From Bacteroidales bacterium (GTDB lineage Bacteria > Bacteroidota > Bacteroidia > Bacteroidales > F082), in NCBI GenBank assembly GCA_017530365.1, contig JAFXMK010000002.1, positions 1 through 49,169 of the forward strand: DNA of 49,169 bases. The letters run 5' to 3'. This document shows, in pieces, positions 26,656 through 37,070 of the stretch (position 1 is its first letter; every line of letters starts with the position of its first letter). The notes under the pieces were generated by a model. That model was not told the DNA's origin, searched no databases, and saw nothing but the letters and a program-made list of their open reading frames with translations. The translations under genes and the position numbers were made by a program.

Positions 26656-28974
26656 ATGAGGAACGGGAAGAAGGGCTATCGTGTTCTGAAAATCATAGGC
26701 GCGGTGACTCTCGTCCTGTTCCTCCTCTTTTTGTGTATCCCCGTTCCCAAGTTTGAAGATCCTTATTCCACGGTGTTGACTGCCAAGGATGGGGAACTGC
26801 TTGGAGCGCGGATTGCCGATGATGGACAATGGCGTTTCCCAGCTACGAACAACTATTCGGAGAAGTACATTGCATGCGTCCTCGAGTATGAAGACCAGCA
26901 GTTTTTCCGTCATGGCGGTTTTAACCCCGTCGCTTTCATTCAGGCCTTGATTGAGAATTCCAAGGCGGGGAAGGTGGTCAGGGGAGGAAGCACCATATCC
27001 ATGCAAGTGGTGCGCTTGGCTAGGAAAAACAAACCTCGTACCTACGGCGAAAAGATTCTCGAGGTCATACTGGCCATGCGACTGGAACTGCACTATTCAA
27101 AGAAGAGTATCCTTGACATGTACGCAGCCCATGCTCCTTTCGGTGGCAATGTGGTGGGCATCGATGCGGCAGCGTGGCGTTATTTCCATACCACCCCCGA
27201 CCGCCTTACCTGGAGCGAGGCGGCTCTTTTGGCAGTGCTCCCCAATTCACCAGCGATGATCCATCCGGGGCGTTCGAGAGAAAGACTGTTGGATAAGCGC
27301 GATGCATTGCTGTTGCGGCTGACTGAGTCGAAAGTCTATTGCCCCAAAAGATATAGTGTTCCCAAGTTGAGCAAAGAGGATTGTGAGTTGGCAATGTTAG
27401 AAAGACTGCCAGACAAGCCTTTCGACATGCCGATGCTGGCTTATCATTACCTTATGGGCCAAGAAAAGAAACACAAAGGTGAGCAGATCCAATCTGATCT
27501 GGATTATCATCTTCAACAGAACATCATGGATGTCATGGACCGGCATCATCAGGCCAATGCCCAGAATCAGATCGAAAATGCCGCCGTGTATGTCATAGAT
27601 TATCTTAATAATGAAGTGGTGGCATACGTGGGCAACAATGCCAATGCCAAGGATGCATCCATGGTGGATATGGTCAAGGCACAGCGATCCACCGGCAGCA
27701 TCTTGAAACCGTTTTTGTTTGCCGCCATGTTGGATGAAGGCACGTTGCTACCAACCATGCTGCTTCCCGATGTGCCAATGAGCCTTTCCGGCTTTACTCC
27801 AAAGAATTATTCCGGACAGTATTGGGGCGTGGTCCCAGCCAATGAAGCCTTGCAGCACTCTTTGAACGCTCCATTTGTCTATTTGCTCAAGGAATATGGC
27901 CATCAGCGTTTCCATTCGCTGCTGAAGCGTCTTGACATCTCTGGGGTGGTGTTCGACAGTGACCATTATGGATTGTCGTTGATCGTCGGTGGCGCGGAGG
28001 CCTCGCTTTTCGATTTGGTGAATGCGTACGGCAAGATGGGAAGGAAACTCGCCGCTGCGGTGAATGAGAAGTTCAAGGAGCCAGTCCCTGAAGGAATTTC
28101 CCCATTCTCCGCTGATGCCATTGCCATCACTTTCGATGTGATGAAGGGATTGACACGTCCGACCAGTCAGATCGGTTGGAGCGGTTTTTCTTCCTCCAAA
28201 CAGGTGGCATGGAAGACGGGGACGAGTTTCGGATTTAGGGATGCTTGGGCCATTGGGCTGACAGACCGTTATGTCATCGGTGTGTGGGTTGGCAATGCTG
28301 ACGGTGAGGGAAGACCAGGTTTGACGGGAGTAGGTGCCGCAGCACCTCTGATGTTTGATGTCGCAGGACTGTTGAAAGACAGCTACACATATCCTGCAGC
28401 TACAGCATCCGCGATTGAAGTGGAGGTTTGTGCCGAATCAGGATATCCCAATTTGGAAATCTGTGGCGATGTTCGTAAGGTCATGATGCCAGATGTGGAG
28501 ATCAAAACGGGTGTATGTCCATACCATCAGAAGGTGTTCCTTGATCCCACCAGGCAGTACCAGGTGTTGCCTGATTGTTATCCAGTGGATCAGCGTTGTT
28601 ATGAAACATTTTTTGTGCTTCCCCCAGTCCTTGAGTGGTTCTACAAGAAACATTCCGCCAAGTATCGCCCTCTTCCAGCCTTGTATCCGAGTTGTGCTAC
28701 CGCACATCCCGACGAGATGATGGCCTTCGTCTATCCAAAGTCGGATGCCCGCGTCAGCATTCCCATAGGAATCAAAGGCGACCGGCAGCAGGTGATCTTT
28801 GAAATTGCACACCGGAATCCCAAGAAAACCATCTATTGGACCTTGAATGACGTCTTTATCGGAAAGACGCGTCTGAACCACCAGATGCCAATCGATGTGG
28901 AGAAGGGCAGCTATGATTTACGCTGTGTCGATGAAGACGGGGTTGAACTCCGCAGGAAGATTGTTGTAAATTGA
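26656..28974 (+). CDS. pbpC: Penicillin-binding protein 1C, bifunctional peptidoglycan synthase
   Basis: A 772-residue inner-membrane enzyme with one N-terminal membrane helix (about 10-30). The GT51 glycosyltransferase domain (about 50-230) has EDQQFFRHGGF and RGGSTISMQ. The transpeptidase domain has the active-site motif Ser348-I-L-Lys351 (STGSILKP), SLN (in QHSLNAP) and KTGT at 520-523. The last 90 residues form the BiPBP_C domain typical of PBP1C. In other bacteria PBP1C works with alpha-2-macroglobulin, repairing cell wall where the envelope has been breached by a host or rival protease; the operon here fits that model. Confidence 0.95.
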   Translation: MRNGKKGYRVLKIIGAVTLVLFLLFLCIPVPKFEDPYSTVLTAKDGELLGARIADDGQWRFPATNNYSEKYIACVLEYEDQQFFRHGGFNPVAFIQALIENSKAGKVVRGGSTISMQVVRLARKNKPRTYGEKILEVILAMRLELHYSKKSILDMYAAHAPFGGNVVGIDAAAWRYFHTTPDRLTWSEAALLAVLPNSPAMIHPGRSRERLLDKRDALLLRLTESKVYCPKRYSVPKLSKEDCELAMLERLPDKPFDMPMLAYHYLMGQEKKHKGEQIQSDLDYHLQQNIMDVMDRHHQANAQNQIENAAVYVIDYLNNEVVAYVGNNANAKDASMVDMVKAQRSTGSILKPFLFAAMLDEGTLLPTMLLPDVPMSLSGFTPKNYSGQYWGVVPANEALQHSLNAPFVYLLKEYGHQRFHSLLKRLDISGVVFDSDHYGLSLIVGGAEASLFDLVNAYGKMGRKLAAAVNEKFKEPVPEGISPFSADAIAITFDVMKGLTRPTSQIGWSGFSSSKQVAWKTGTSFGFRDAWAIGLTDRYVIGVWVGNADGEGRPGLTGVGAAAPLMFDVAGLLKDSYTYPAATASAIEVEVCAESGYPNLEICGDVRKVMMPDVEIKTGVCPYHQKVFLDPTRQYQVLPDCYPVDQRCYETFFVLPPVLEWFYKKHSAKYRPLPALYPSCATAHPDEMMAFVYPKSDARVSIPIGIKGDRQQVIFEIAHRNPKKTIYWTLNDVFIGKTRLNHQMPIDVEKGSYDLRCVDEDGVELRRKIVVN

Positions 28975-28992
28975 TTTTTTTTCTTATTTTTG
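28961..28992 (+). promoter_or_regulatory. Promoter for guaB
   Basis: TTG at 28961-28963 or 28964-28966 lies 21 or 18 bp before TATTTTTG (28985-28992). The start codon is 23 bp downstream. The -33 elements fall inside the pbpC 3' end. Confidence 0.65.
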
Positions 28993-29012
28993 CAGATTAA
29001 TTACAAATATAG

Positions 29013-30488
<1,476 letters not shown>

Positions 30489-30516
30489 TATTTCTAAATT
30501 TAATCTCATAATAGCA

Positions 30517-32535
30517 ATGAAAGGAATATTTAATTTCAAATCCGCAATCATAGCCGTTTTTGTATTCTCTGTCCTTGGCGCATCAGCCCAGTCCAAACTC
30601 GACAAGAAAGTGCTTATGACCATTGGCGACCAAAAAGTCACAGTGAAAGAATTCACCGATGTGTATGAAAAGAACAACATGAAAGGTGATGTCATCGAGA
30701 AAAAAACTGTCGATGAATATCTTGATCTTTTCGTGAATTTCCGTATGAAGGTCATGGAAGCGTATGAGATGAAACTCGATACTAATGCGAAGTTTAAACG
30801 CGAACTTGAAGGCTATCGCAAGCAGTTGGCAAAACCCTATTTTACCAATGATGAGATAAGCGAAGAGCTTGTCGAAGAAGCTTATCAGCGTAAGCTGAAA
30901 GACATCAGAGCCTCTCATATCCTCATCACTTGCGACAAGCATGCCTTGCCTGCAGATACGTTGAAAGCCTACAACAAAGCCATGGATATCAGGAAGCGCG
31001 CTTTAAAAGGTGAGGATTTCGCAGAACTGGCCGATATGTACTCCCAGGATCCTTCTGCTCGGGGACAAAAGGCTACCGACAAGACTCCAGCCCGCCCGGG
31101 AAATCATGGCGACCTTGGCTATTTCTCTGTGTTTGATATGGTCTATCCATTTGAAAATGGAGCTTATAATACCAAAGAAGGTGAGATCTCTATGCCAGTT
31201 CGTAGTGATTTCGGGTACCATATCATCAAGGTCAAAAGTATTACTGATGCCATGGGTGTCATCAATGCGGCACATATCTTCCTTCAGCTGTCTCCCGATG
31301 CTTCTGAAGAAGAAGTGTCAAACATGAAGACAAAAGCCGACAACATTTATAATGAGTTGGTGGCTCAACAAGGTAAAAATTGGAATGCGGAGGTTGGCAG
31401 ATACTCTGATGACCGGGGTTCAGCTGCTAGGAATGGCGCGTTGAGTCCGTTTACCGTTAGCCGTATTGTCCCAGAGTTTGTGGAAGCATTGAAACAACTT
31501 CAGCCAGGCGAATTCTCAAAACCAGTTCGTACGAATTATGGCTATCATATCATCAAGTTTATCGGTTGCTCTAAAGTGGGTAGCTTCGAAAAAGAAAAGC
31601 AAGCCATTGCTGAACGGGTGGAAAAGGATATGCGTTCCAAGAAATCGGAACAGGTGGTATTGCAACAGATCAAGAAAGATTATGGTTTTAAAGCCAATGA
31701 CAAAAACGTTGTTGCCTTCATGGCAACCATCGATAGTACTATTTTAACAGGGTCGTTTGTTCCTTCAGCTGAAGCCGACATGAAAGAGCTGCTTTTCAGT
31801 ATTGGAAAATCGGATGTAACGGTAGGCGATTTTGTGGAATACATCAAGGCCAAACAGAATCCTCAAAAATACGTTACCGCTCAGACTTATGGCTACCAGC
31901 TCTTTGAAGCTTTCCAAAGCCAACGGGTTTTGGATTATGCTGATGAGCATTTGGAAGAGCGCTATCCGGAATTCAAATCTCTAGTTAAAGAATACAATGA
32001 CGGAATCCTTCTGTTTGATCTGATGAGCAAAGAAGTGTGGAACAAGGCTGTTTCAGACACCTTGGGACTTCAGGACTATTTTGCCAGAAATGCTTCCAAG
32101 TATATGTGGAATGATAGGGTAAAGGCCTGTGTTATTACTGTTGACCGCCCAGAATCATTGCCTAAGGTGAAGAAAAAGCTTGCCGATGGGGTTCCTTTTG
32201 ACAGCTTAAGAAGTGAGCTCGCCCGTGACACTATAAGATATGTCCGTGTTCGCATTGGTTTTTATCAAAAGGGCGATAATCAGTTTGTTGATGAAACCCC
32301 TTGGAAGGTTGGTGTGATGAAAGAGATTCCATCTACAGTTGACCACTCAACGGTGATTGTTAACATTATCGAAGTCCGCTCTCCCGAACCGAAGACGCTA
32401 CGAGAAGCCAAGGGCGTGGTTACCTCTGATTATCAGTTGGAGTTGGAAGAAAAATGGATGGAGGCCCTTCATAAGAAATATCCTGTTGTTATTGACGAAA
32501 AAGTCCTTGGAAAAGTCAGAGATCTTTATCAATGA
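30517..32535 (+). CDS. PpiC-type peptidyl-prolyl isomerase, exported chaperone
   Basis: The 672-residue protein has a signal peptide (about 1-25, ending GASAQ). An N-terminal helical chaperone region of SurA/PrsA character (TVKEFTDVYEKN to RELEGYRKQLAKPYF) precedes two parvulin domains: one beginning IRASHILITCD (about 130-245) and one beginning INAAHIFLQLS (about 250-350), each ending in GYHIIK. The C-terminal half is helical and may bind substrate. It should act in the periplasm on outer-membrane or secreted proteins. It begins an operon segment with two more SurA-like genes, the next starting in an ATGA overlap. Confidence 0.88.
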   Translation: MKGIFNFKSAIIAVFVFSVLGASAQSKLDKKVLMTIGDQKVTVKEFTDVYEKNNMKGDVIEKKTVDEYLDLFVNFRMKVMEAYEMKLDTNAKFKRELEGYRKQLAKPYFTNDEISEELVEEAYQRKLKDIRASHILITCDKHALPADTLKAYNKAMDIRKRALKGEDFAELADMYSQDPSARGQKATDKTPARPGNHGDLGYFSVFDMVYPFENGAYNTKEGEISMPVRSDFGYHIIKVKSITDAMGVINAAHIFLQLSPDASEEEVSNMKTKADNIYNELVAQQGKNWNAEVGRYSDDRGSAARNGALSPFTVSRIVPEFVEALKQLQPGEFSKPVRTNYGYHIIKFIGCSKVGSFEKEKQAIAERVEKDMRSKKSEQVVLQQIKKDYGFKANDKNVVAFMATIDSTILTGSFVPSAEADMKELLFSIGKSDVTVGDFVEYIKAKQNPQKYVTAQTYGYQLFEAFQSQRVLDYADEHLEERYPEFKSLVKEYNDGILLFDLMSKEVWNKAVSDTLGLQDYFARNASKYMWNDRVKACVITVDRPESLPKVKKKLADGVPFDSLRSELARDTIRYVRVRIGFYQKGDNQFVDETPWKVGVMKEIPSTVDHSTVIVNIIEVRSPEPKTLREAKGVVTSDYQLELEEKWMEALHKKYPVVIDEKVLGKVRDLYQ

Positions 32536-33383
32536 GAATTCTGGGCTTTTTTCTGTCGGTAGTTTTGCTGGTTTCAGTTGCTGGCTGTCGCGATTATTTG
32601 ATGAAATCCGACCATATTGTCGTGGCTGAATGCTATGGTCATAAGCTGTATGCCGAAGATTTGGACGGTGTAGTTCCAGAAGATGCCGGTAGGATGGATA
32701 GTATAGCCCGTGTCAATGCTTTTGTTGATTCTTGGATCCGTACACAACTTCTACTTCATCAAGCTGAAATCAATTTACCTCCAGAGCAGCTTGATTTTTC
32801 AAAGCAGATTCAGGATTATCGCAATTCTCTGACAATATATGCTTATGAATCCCAAATAATAGAGCAATATCTGGATACTGTCGTCAGTGAAGAAGAGATA
32901 GCTTCATATTATGAAGAACACAAGGAGAACTTCCAATTGAGGGCAACCATGGTGAAAGTGGCCTATGTTGTATTGGATGAAAGTTGCAAGCATTTGAAAG
33001 ACTTTAAGCAAGTGATGAGTCGGCACGACACATTGATGATGGCTGAATTGGATGAACTGGTCGAGCATTATGCCGTTTCAAGCTTCCTTGATGTTGACAC
33101 TTGGGTGCGGCTTGATGATCTACTTAAAACGGTGCCCATTGAGATATATAATACGGAGAGCTTCCTGAAAAGGAACCGTTTCGTTTCTTTTGATAAAGAT
33201 AATCTGCTCTATCTGGTCCGTTTTGAGGATTACCTACTGGAAAAAAGCGTGTCGCCTCTTGAGATAGAAGGCGAGAATATCAAAAGTATCATTTTGCTGA
33301 AACGGAAAAAAGAATTGCTTCAGCAGATGAATGCTGAATTGTATGAGAGAGCCGAAAAAGAAAAAGTGTTTGAAATATACTAA
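32532..33383 (+). CDS. SurA-like lipoprotein with degenerate isomerase region
   Basis: A 283-residue lipoprotein: the signal ends in the good lipobox VAGC, with Cys19 as the modified residue. Residues 20-125 have the helical N-terminal pattern of SurA-type chaperones, including an EEEIASYYEEHKENFQLRA-like segment that leads into the isomerase domain in related proteins. After that the parvulin signature (ASHIL, GYHI) is not recognisable, so isomerase activity is doubtful and a chaperone or adaptor role is more likely. The start overlaps the upstream stop (ATGA), and a clear SurA homologue follows after 10 bp. The call leans on this context. Confidence 0.75.
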   Translation: MRILGFFLSVVLLVSVAGCRDYLMKSDHIVVAECYGHKLYAEDLDGVVPEDAGRMDSIARVNAFVDSWIRTQLLLHQAEINLPPEQLDFSKQIQDYRNSLTIYAYESQIIEQYLDTVVSEEEIASYYEEHKENFQLRATMVKVAYVVLDESCKHLKDFKQVMSRHDTLMMAELDELVEHYAVSSFLDVDTWVRLDDLLKTVPIEIYNTESFLKRNRFVSFDKDNLLYLVRFEDYLLEKSVSPLEIEGENIKSIILLKRKKELLQQMNAELYERAEKEKVFEIY

Positions 33384-33393
33384 AGTTGTTATC

Positions 33394-34782
33394 ATGAAGA
33401 ATAGAGTCTTGCCGTTTTTTGTCGCGGTCTTTACGACTATCTCCGTTTTTGCACAAGAGCCGAAGATGCAGGTCGTCGATAAAGTGGTCGCTGTGGTTGG
33501 AAAAAACATCATTCTACAGTCAGACGTGGAAAACCAATACATGCAATATCGAATGCAGGGTGATATTGAAGGAAGCGGCACAGCGATGCGTTGTGCCATC
33601 TTAGAGGAGCTGCTGTTCCAGAAGTTGATGCTGAATCAGGCTGAAATGGATAGTGTGACTATTACTGACAATGAAGTGGAAACAGAGTTGAGCCGAAGGA
33701 TTAGCGAGCTGATTGGACGAGCTGGATCGCAGGAAAAACTTGAGTCGATCTTCAACAAGACCATGTCGGAGATCAAAGATGAGTTACGCCGTCTTGTCAA
33801 AGAGAAAAGTTTGCAAGATAAAGTGAGAGCGGGGATTCTTGAGGGTGTGGTCGTTACACCTGCCGAGGTAAAGGCGTTTTATCGTGGCTTGCCATCGGAT
33901 AGCTTGCCCATGGTTGGGACCGAATATGAGATCATGCAGATTGTGAAACGCCCCCCAATCAGTATTGATGAGAAGCTGGCAGTGAAAAACCAGTTATACG
34001 AAATCAGGAAGCGCATATTGGAAGGGGAAAGCAGTTTTTCTACCATGGCCATTCTTTATTCTGAAGACCCTGGATCAGCAAAAAAAGGTGGTGAGCTGGG
34101 CTTTACCGGACGCGGCGAGTTCGCTCCTGAATTTGAGGCTACGGCCTTTAACCTTCGCGATGGTGAAATATCTGAAGTGATTGAAACGCAATTTGGATAT
34201 CATATCGTTCAATTGATTGAACGTCGTGGCGAATACGTGAATTGCCGTCATATTTTGATGAAAGCCAAGGTTCCGGTGGAGGCGCTTGAAAAAGCCCAGC
34301 AGGAGTTGGACTCTGCAGCTAGGCTGATCCGAAATGGAGACCTTACGTTCGAGGAAGCCTGCAAGAAATTCAGCGATGATGAATCCAAGACCAATGGAGG
34401 CTATATCGTTAATCCAATGGCTGGCGGATACAGGATAGGACTTCAAGACATTCAAGAACTAGAAAACTATCCTGGATTTGAGGAATTCAAGAACTTGGCT
34501 TTTGTGATCAGTAAACTGGACGAGGGCGTGGTTAGTGATCCGGTACCTATGGTGACTAGTGACAACAAAGATGCATTCCGTTTGGTCATGGTGAAAAAGA
34601 AATACCCTTCGCATAAGGCAAATCTGGAAGATGACTACTGGCGTATCCAAACATGGGCGCTTAACCAGAAAAATCAGGAAGTGATCCAAGATTGGATCAG
34701 GAAAAAAGCGAAAAAGGCCTTTATCCGCGTGGATGAAGAATATGCTGGTTGCGGATTCCAGTTTGAATGGCAAAGCAAGTAA
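33394..34782 (+). CDS. SurA-like periplasmic chaperone and peptidyl-prolyl isomerase
   Basis: I start at ATG 33394, giving 462 residues and a signal peptide (about 1-21, ending SVFAQ); an upstream frame extension has no signal. The SurA N-domain begins VVDKVVAVVGKNIILQSDVE and runs to about 170. Two parvulin domains follow (about 175-275 and 278-380), the first with SEDPGSAKKGGELGFTGRGE and GYHIVQLIERR, the second with NCRHILM. SurA escorts unfolded outer-membrane proteins to the BAM complex. It is third in a run of three related genes, and a MoxR ATPase follows 22 bp later. Confidence 0.92.
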   Translation: MKNRVLPFFVAVFTTISVFAQEPKMQVVDKVVAVVGKNIILQSDVENQYMQYRMQGDIEGSGTAMRCAILEELLFQKLMLNQAEMDSVTITDNEVETELSRRISELIGRAGSQEKLESIFNKTMSEIKDELRRLVKEKSLQDKVRAGILEGVVVTPAEVKAFYRGLPSDSLPMVGTEYEIMQIVKRPPISIDEKLAVKNQLYEIRKRILEGESSFSTMAILYSEDPGSAKKGGELGFTGRGEFAPEFEATAFNLRDGEISEVIETQFGYHIVQLIERRGEYVNCRHILMKAKVPVEALEKAQQELDSAARLIRNGDLTFEEACKKFSDDESKTNGGYIVNPMAGGYRIGLQDIQELENYPGFEEFKNLAFVISKLDEGVVSDPVPMVTSDNKDAFRLVMVKKKYPSHKANLEDDYWRIQTWALNQKNQEVIQDWIRKKAKKAFIRVDEEYAGCGFQFEWQSK

Positions 34783-34804
34783 AACGATAAGATTTCAGAA
34801 GGCA

Positions 34805-35767
34805 ATGTTCAGTTCAGATGTTGAAGGCGCCAAGGCCTTGGTGGAGAAATATTCGAGGCTGCGCGAGGAAATAGGGAAAGTGATCGTTGGTCAGGACGAG
34901 ATTATCCATCAAACAGTGCTGTCCATCTTTTGTCAAGGCCATGTGCTTCTTGTGGGGGTGCCAGGCTTAGCCAAGACCTTGTTGGTCAATACCATTGGCC
35001 GTGCATTGGGACTGAGTTTTAGTCGTATTCAGTTTACCCCTGACCTAATGCCTTCAGACATTATCGGCACGGAGATCTTGGATGAGTCACGGCAATTCCG
35101 GTTTATCAAAGGTCCGGTGTTTGCCAATATTATTCTTGCCGACGAGATCAACCGTACGCCTCCAAAGACCCAGGCGGCTTTGTTAGAAGCTATGCAGGAG
35201 AAAAGCGTCACGGTCTCAGGGAAAACCTATAGACTCCAGGAACCTTTCTTTGTGTTGGCAACACAGAACCCGATCGAACAGGAGGGCACCTATCCTTTGC
35301 CTGAGGCCCAACTGGATCGTTTCATGTTCAATCTGCTGCTTGATTATCCGTCGTACGATGAAGAAGTGGAAATCGTGAAGAACACCACTGTGGGTAAGGA
35401 AGCAGAAGTGAATGCTGTGCTGTCACCCGAGGAGATCGTCTATTTCCAGCAGTTGGTGCGTCGTGTTCCTGTCTCGGATCATGTGTATGAGTATGCAGTG
35501 TCATTGGCTGCGAAAACTCGTCCGAATTCAACACAAGCCCATGAATGGGCAAATCGTTTCTTGAGTTGGGGCGCAGGTCCGCGTGCTTCTCAGTATCTGA
35601 TCATTGGCGCAAAAGCGAATGCCTTGCTGAGTGGAAAATACTCGCCTGACATCGAGGATGTCCAAAAAGTGGCAGTTCCGATATTGCGTCATCGCATCAT
35701 CAGGAATTATACTGCGGAAGCGGAAGGGGTCAGCATCAAGGATATCATTTGCGAGTTGATGAAATAA
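34805..35767 (+). CDS. MoxR-family AAA+ ATPase
   Basis: A 320-residue cytoplasmic ATPase. IGKVIVGQDEI precedes Walker A GVPGLAKT, a known MoxR variant with alanine before the lysine. Walker B is IILADEINRTPPKTQAALLEAMQE, and sensor 1 lies in FVLATQNPIEQEGTYPLPEAQLDRF. MoxR proteins usually act as chaperones for partner proteins with VWA domains, and the gene normally sits beside them; no VWA/DUF58 partner is in the window, since a terminator follows. Its link to three periplasmic chaperone genes suggests an envelope role, but that is inference. I start at ATG 34805. Confidence 0.92.
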   Translation: MFSSDVEGAKALVEKYSRLREEIGKVIVGQDEIIHQTVLSIFCQGHVLLVGVPGLAKTLLVNTIGRALGLSFSRIQFTPDLMPSDIIGTEILDESRQFRFIKGPVFANIILADEINRTPPKTQAALLEAMQEKSVTVSGKTYRLQEPFFVLATQNPIEQEGTYPLPEAQLDRFMFNLLLDYPSYDEEVEIVKNTTVGKEAEVNAVLSPEEIVYFQQLVRRVPVSDHVYEYAVSLAAKTRPNSTQAHEWANRFLSWGAGPRASQYLIIGAKANALLSGKYSPDIEDVQKVAVPILRHRIIRNYTAEAEGVSIKDIICELMK

Positions 35768-35770
35768 AAG

Positions 35771-35803
35771 CAGCTTGGAGACGAAATCCCCAAGCTGGCT
35801 TTA
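35771..35803. terminator. Terminator between MoxR and the HTH gene
   Basis: CAGCTTGG (35771-35778) pairs with CCAAGCTG (35790-35797), and a partly matched AAAG / CTTT extension flanks it. The following CTTTATTT is T-rich but not a clean run. It can serve both convergent genes. Confidence 0.7.
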
Positions 35804-35826
35804 TTTGTTCCGTAACAATCTTATTA

Positions 35827-36147
35827 TTAGATGGCTGGATTCGATGAGATTTTTCTCTTGGCTTCCTTTGAGAAAATGGAGAAAAAGTCGCGGTGCAGGA
35901 TGACTGAAATGCGCATCAACAGCTCCGTGTCAATGTCCTGACGGCGGAAAATGTTGTACACGTTGGTACGGTCGCAATCCAGTTTGCGGGCGAGCCAAGA
36001 AACAGTGCGTTCCTGATTCTTCAGCTCTTGTTGGATGAGCGTTCCGATGAAGATGGCGTTTTCATCTCCTTCGGCGGCAGTAGCCCTCTTGGCTCTGGGC
36101 TTTCTTGTGCCTCTCTTGGTTTCTTTGATCTCGTTAGTGTTTTCCAT
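35827..36147 (-). CDS. Small helix-turn-helix DNA-binding protein
   Basis: The 106-residue product has a lysine/arginine-rich, probably disordered N-terminus (about 1-28) followed by a helix-turn-helix region. The segment TVSWLARKLDCDRTNVYNIF (about 48-67) reads as a Cro/XRE-like HTH with the recognition helix in CDRTNVYNIF, and RISVILHRDFFSIF continues the XRE-like fold. It is a likely transcription regulator with unknown targets. It stands alone, with an AT-rich 254-bp upstream region. Confidence 0.75.
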   Translation of the reverse strand: MENTNEIKETKRGTRKPRAKRATAAEGDENAIFIGTLIQQELKNQERTVSWLARKLDCDRTNVYNIFRRQDIDTELLMRISVILHRDFFSIFSKEAKRKISSNPAI

Positions 36148-36401
36148 GTTAATTTGTTGGTTTTGTTGGCAATTGCCTCAACGTATGAAGCGCCAATGTT
36201 AAATCTAATGATTATTTGTATATCCTCTTGTCTCTTTTTCAGTTGTTTATTATTAATAATACTTTATTTATACAATGCAAATATAGTAAATATTATTTCA
36301 TATTGCCGATGAAAGAATAATTTTATTGAATATATATCATTATCTAATTATAATAGATTGATATTCAATATAATAAATACGTAATTTAGAAAAAGTAAAA
36401 A
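36148..36401. other. AT-rich intergenic region upstream of the HTH gene
   Basis: These 254 bases are strongly AT-rich and contain no convincing gene on either strand. The only recognisable signal is a minus-strand TATATTTG (36285 to 36278), a consensus -7 element whose transcript would carry a leader of about 130 nt before the HTH gene. I see no riboswitch-like conserved structure. Confidence 0.55.
36278..36285 (-). promoter_or_regulatory. -7 element for the HTH gene
   Basis: The minus strand reads TATATTTG about 130 bp upstream of the start, with no clear -33 element. In such AT-rich DNA a chance match is possible. Confidence 0.4.
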
Positions 36402-37070
36402 CTACTCGTCAATTAGAAAAACGGCAATCTGTCGTGGACCGAATACACTTTGAACTAGTTCTTGTTCAATATCATAAGTCCTGGTTTGCCCTGTAATGAT
36501 GACGGCTTGGCTGGCTTCTTGAGAACTGAGGCGGTTTTTTAACCTTTGTAAAGCTTCTTTTACACTGCTGACAATCTGATCTGTGCGAGATAGGATCAGA
36601 AGGACATCGGAATCAGTGTATGCTTTCCGCGATCCGGTGTTATAGTCGGTAAGAACAATACTTCCTGTCTGTGCTATAAGATACTCACAATCGGTAATGC
36701 TTACAAGCTTGTGCTTATCGTCGATCACGGGTTCAGCGCTATAACTCAAGCCGTATTTTTCCAAAAGCGGTTGCATCTTTGGACTGGAACACCAAAGGGG
36801 TTCCCATTTGTTTTGGGGTGCCAGCTGTTTCATGCAGTCACCAAATTCAGCTTCGTTTTCCAAATAGATGAAGATGCCTCCCATGTCCTTGAATTTCTGG
36901 ACAAAAGTGATGGCATTGCCGTCTTCTTCCTTGATGGGTTTCCAAGTGTCGCTTCTAAGATCTATGTCTTGAAATATGGCTTCTGGTTTTTCAATAATGG
37001 CATTTCTCACCATGGCGAGAATTTGCTCTTTGTTGGTGGTCCCTTTATCCGATCCCTTCCTGTCCTTCAT
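36402..37070 (-). CDS. LUD-domain (LutC/YkgG-like) protein
   Basis: The 222-residue protein (229 from an upstream ATG at 37091) has the LUD fold: AQTGSIVLTDYNTGSRKAY in the middle and the C-terminal block ITGQTRTYDIEQELVQSVFGPRQIAVFLI. LutC is a subunit of the lactate-oxidising LutABC complex, but no LutA or LutB partner is present, so lactate use cannot be assumed. The start lies inside the ftsH 3' end (26 or 47 bp overlap depending on the ATG), so it is translationally tied to ftsH as the last gene of rsfS-ftsH-LUD. I recall this linkage in other Bacteroidetes; its function is unknown. Confidence 0.85.
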   Translation of the reverse strand: MKDRKGSDKGTTNKEQILAMVRNAIIEKPEAIFQDIDLRSDTWKPIKEEDGNAITFVQKFKDMGGIFIYLENEAEFGDCMKQLAPQNKWEPLWCSSPKMQPLLEKYGLSYSAEPVIDDKHKLVSITDCEYLIAQTGSIVLTDYNTGSRKAYTDSDVLLILSRTDQIVSSVKEALQRLKNRLSSQEASQAVIITGQTRTYDIEQELVQSVFGPRQIAVFLIDE

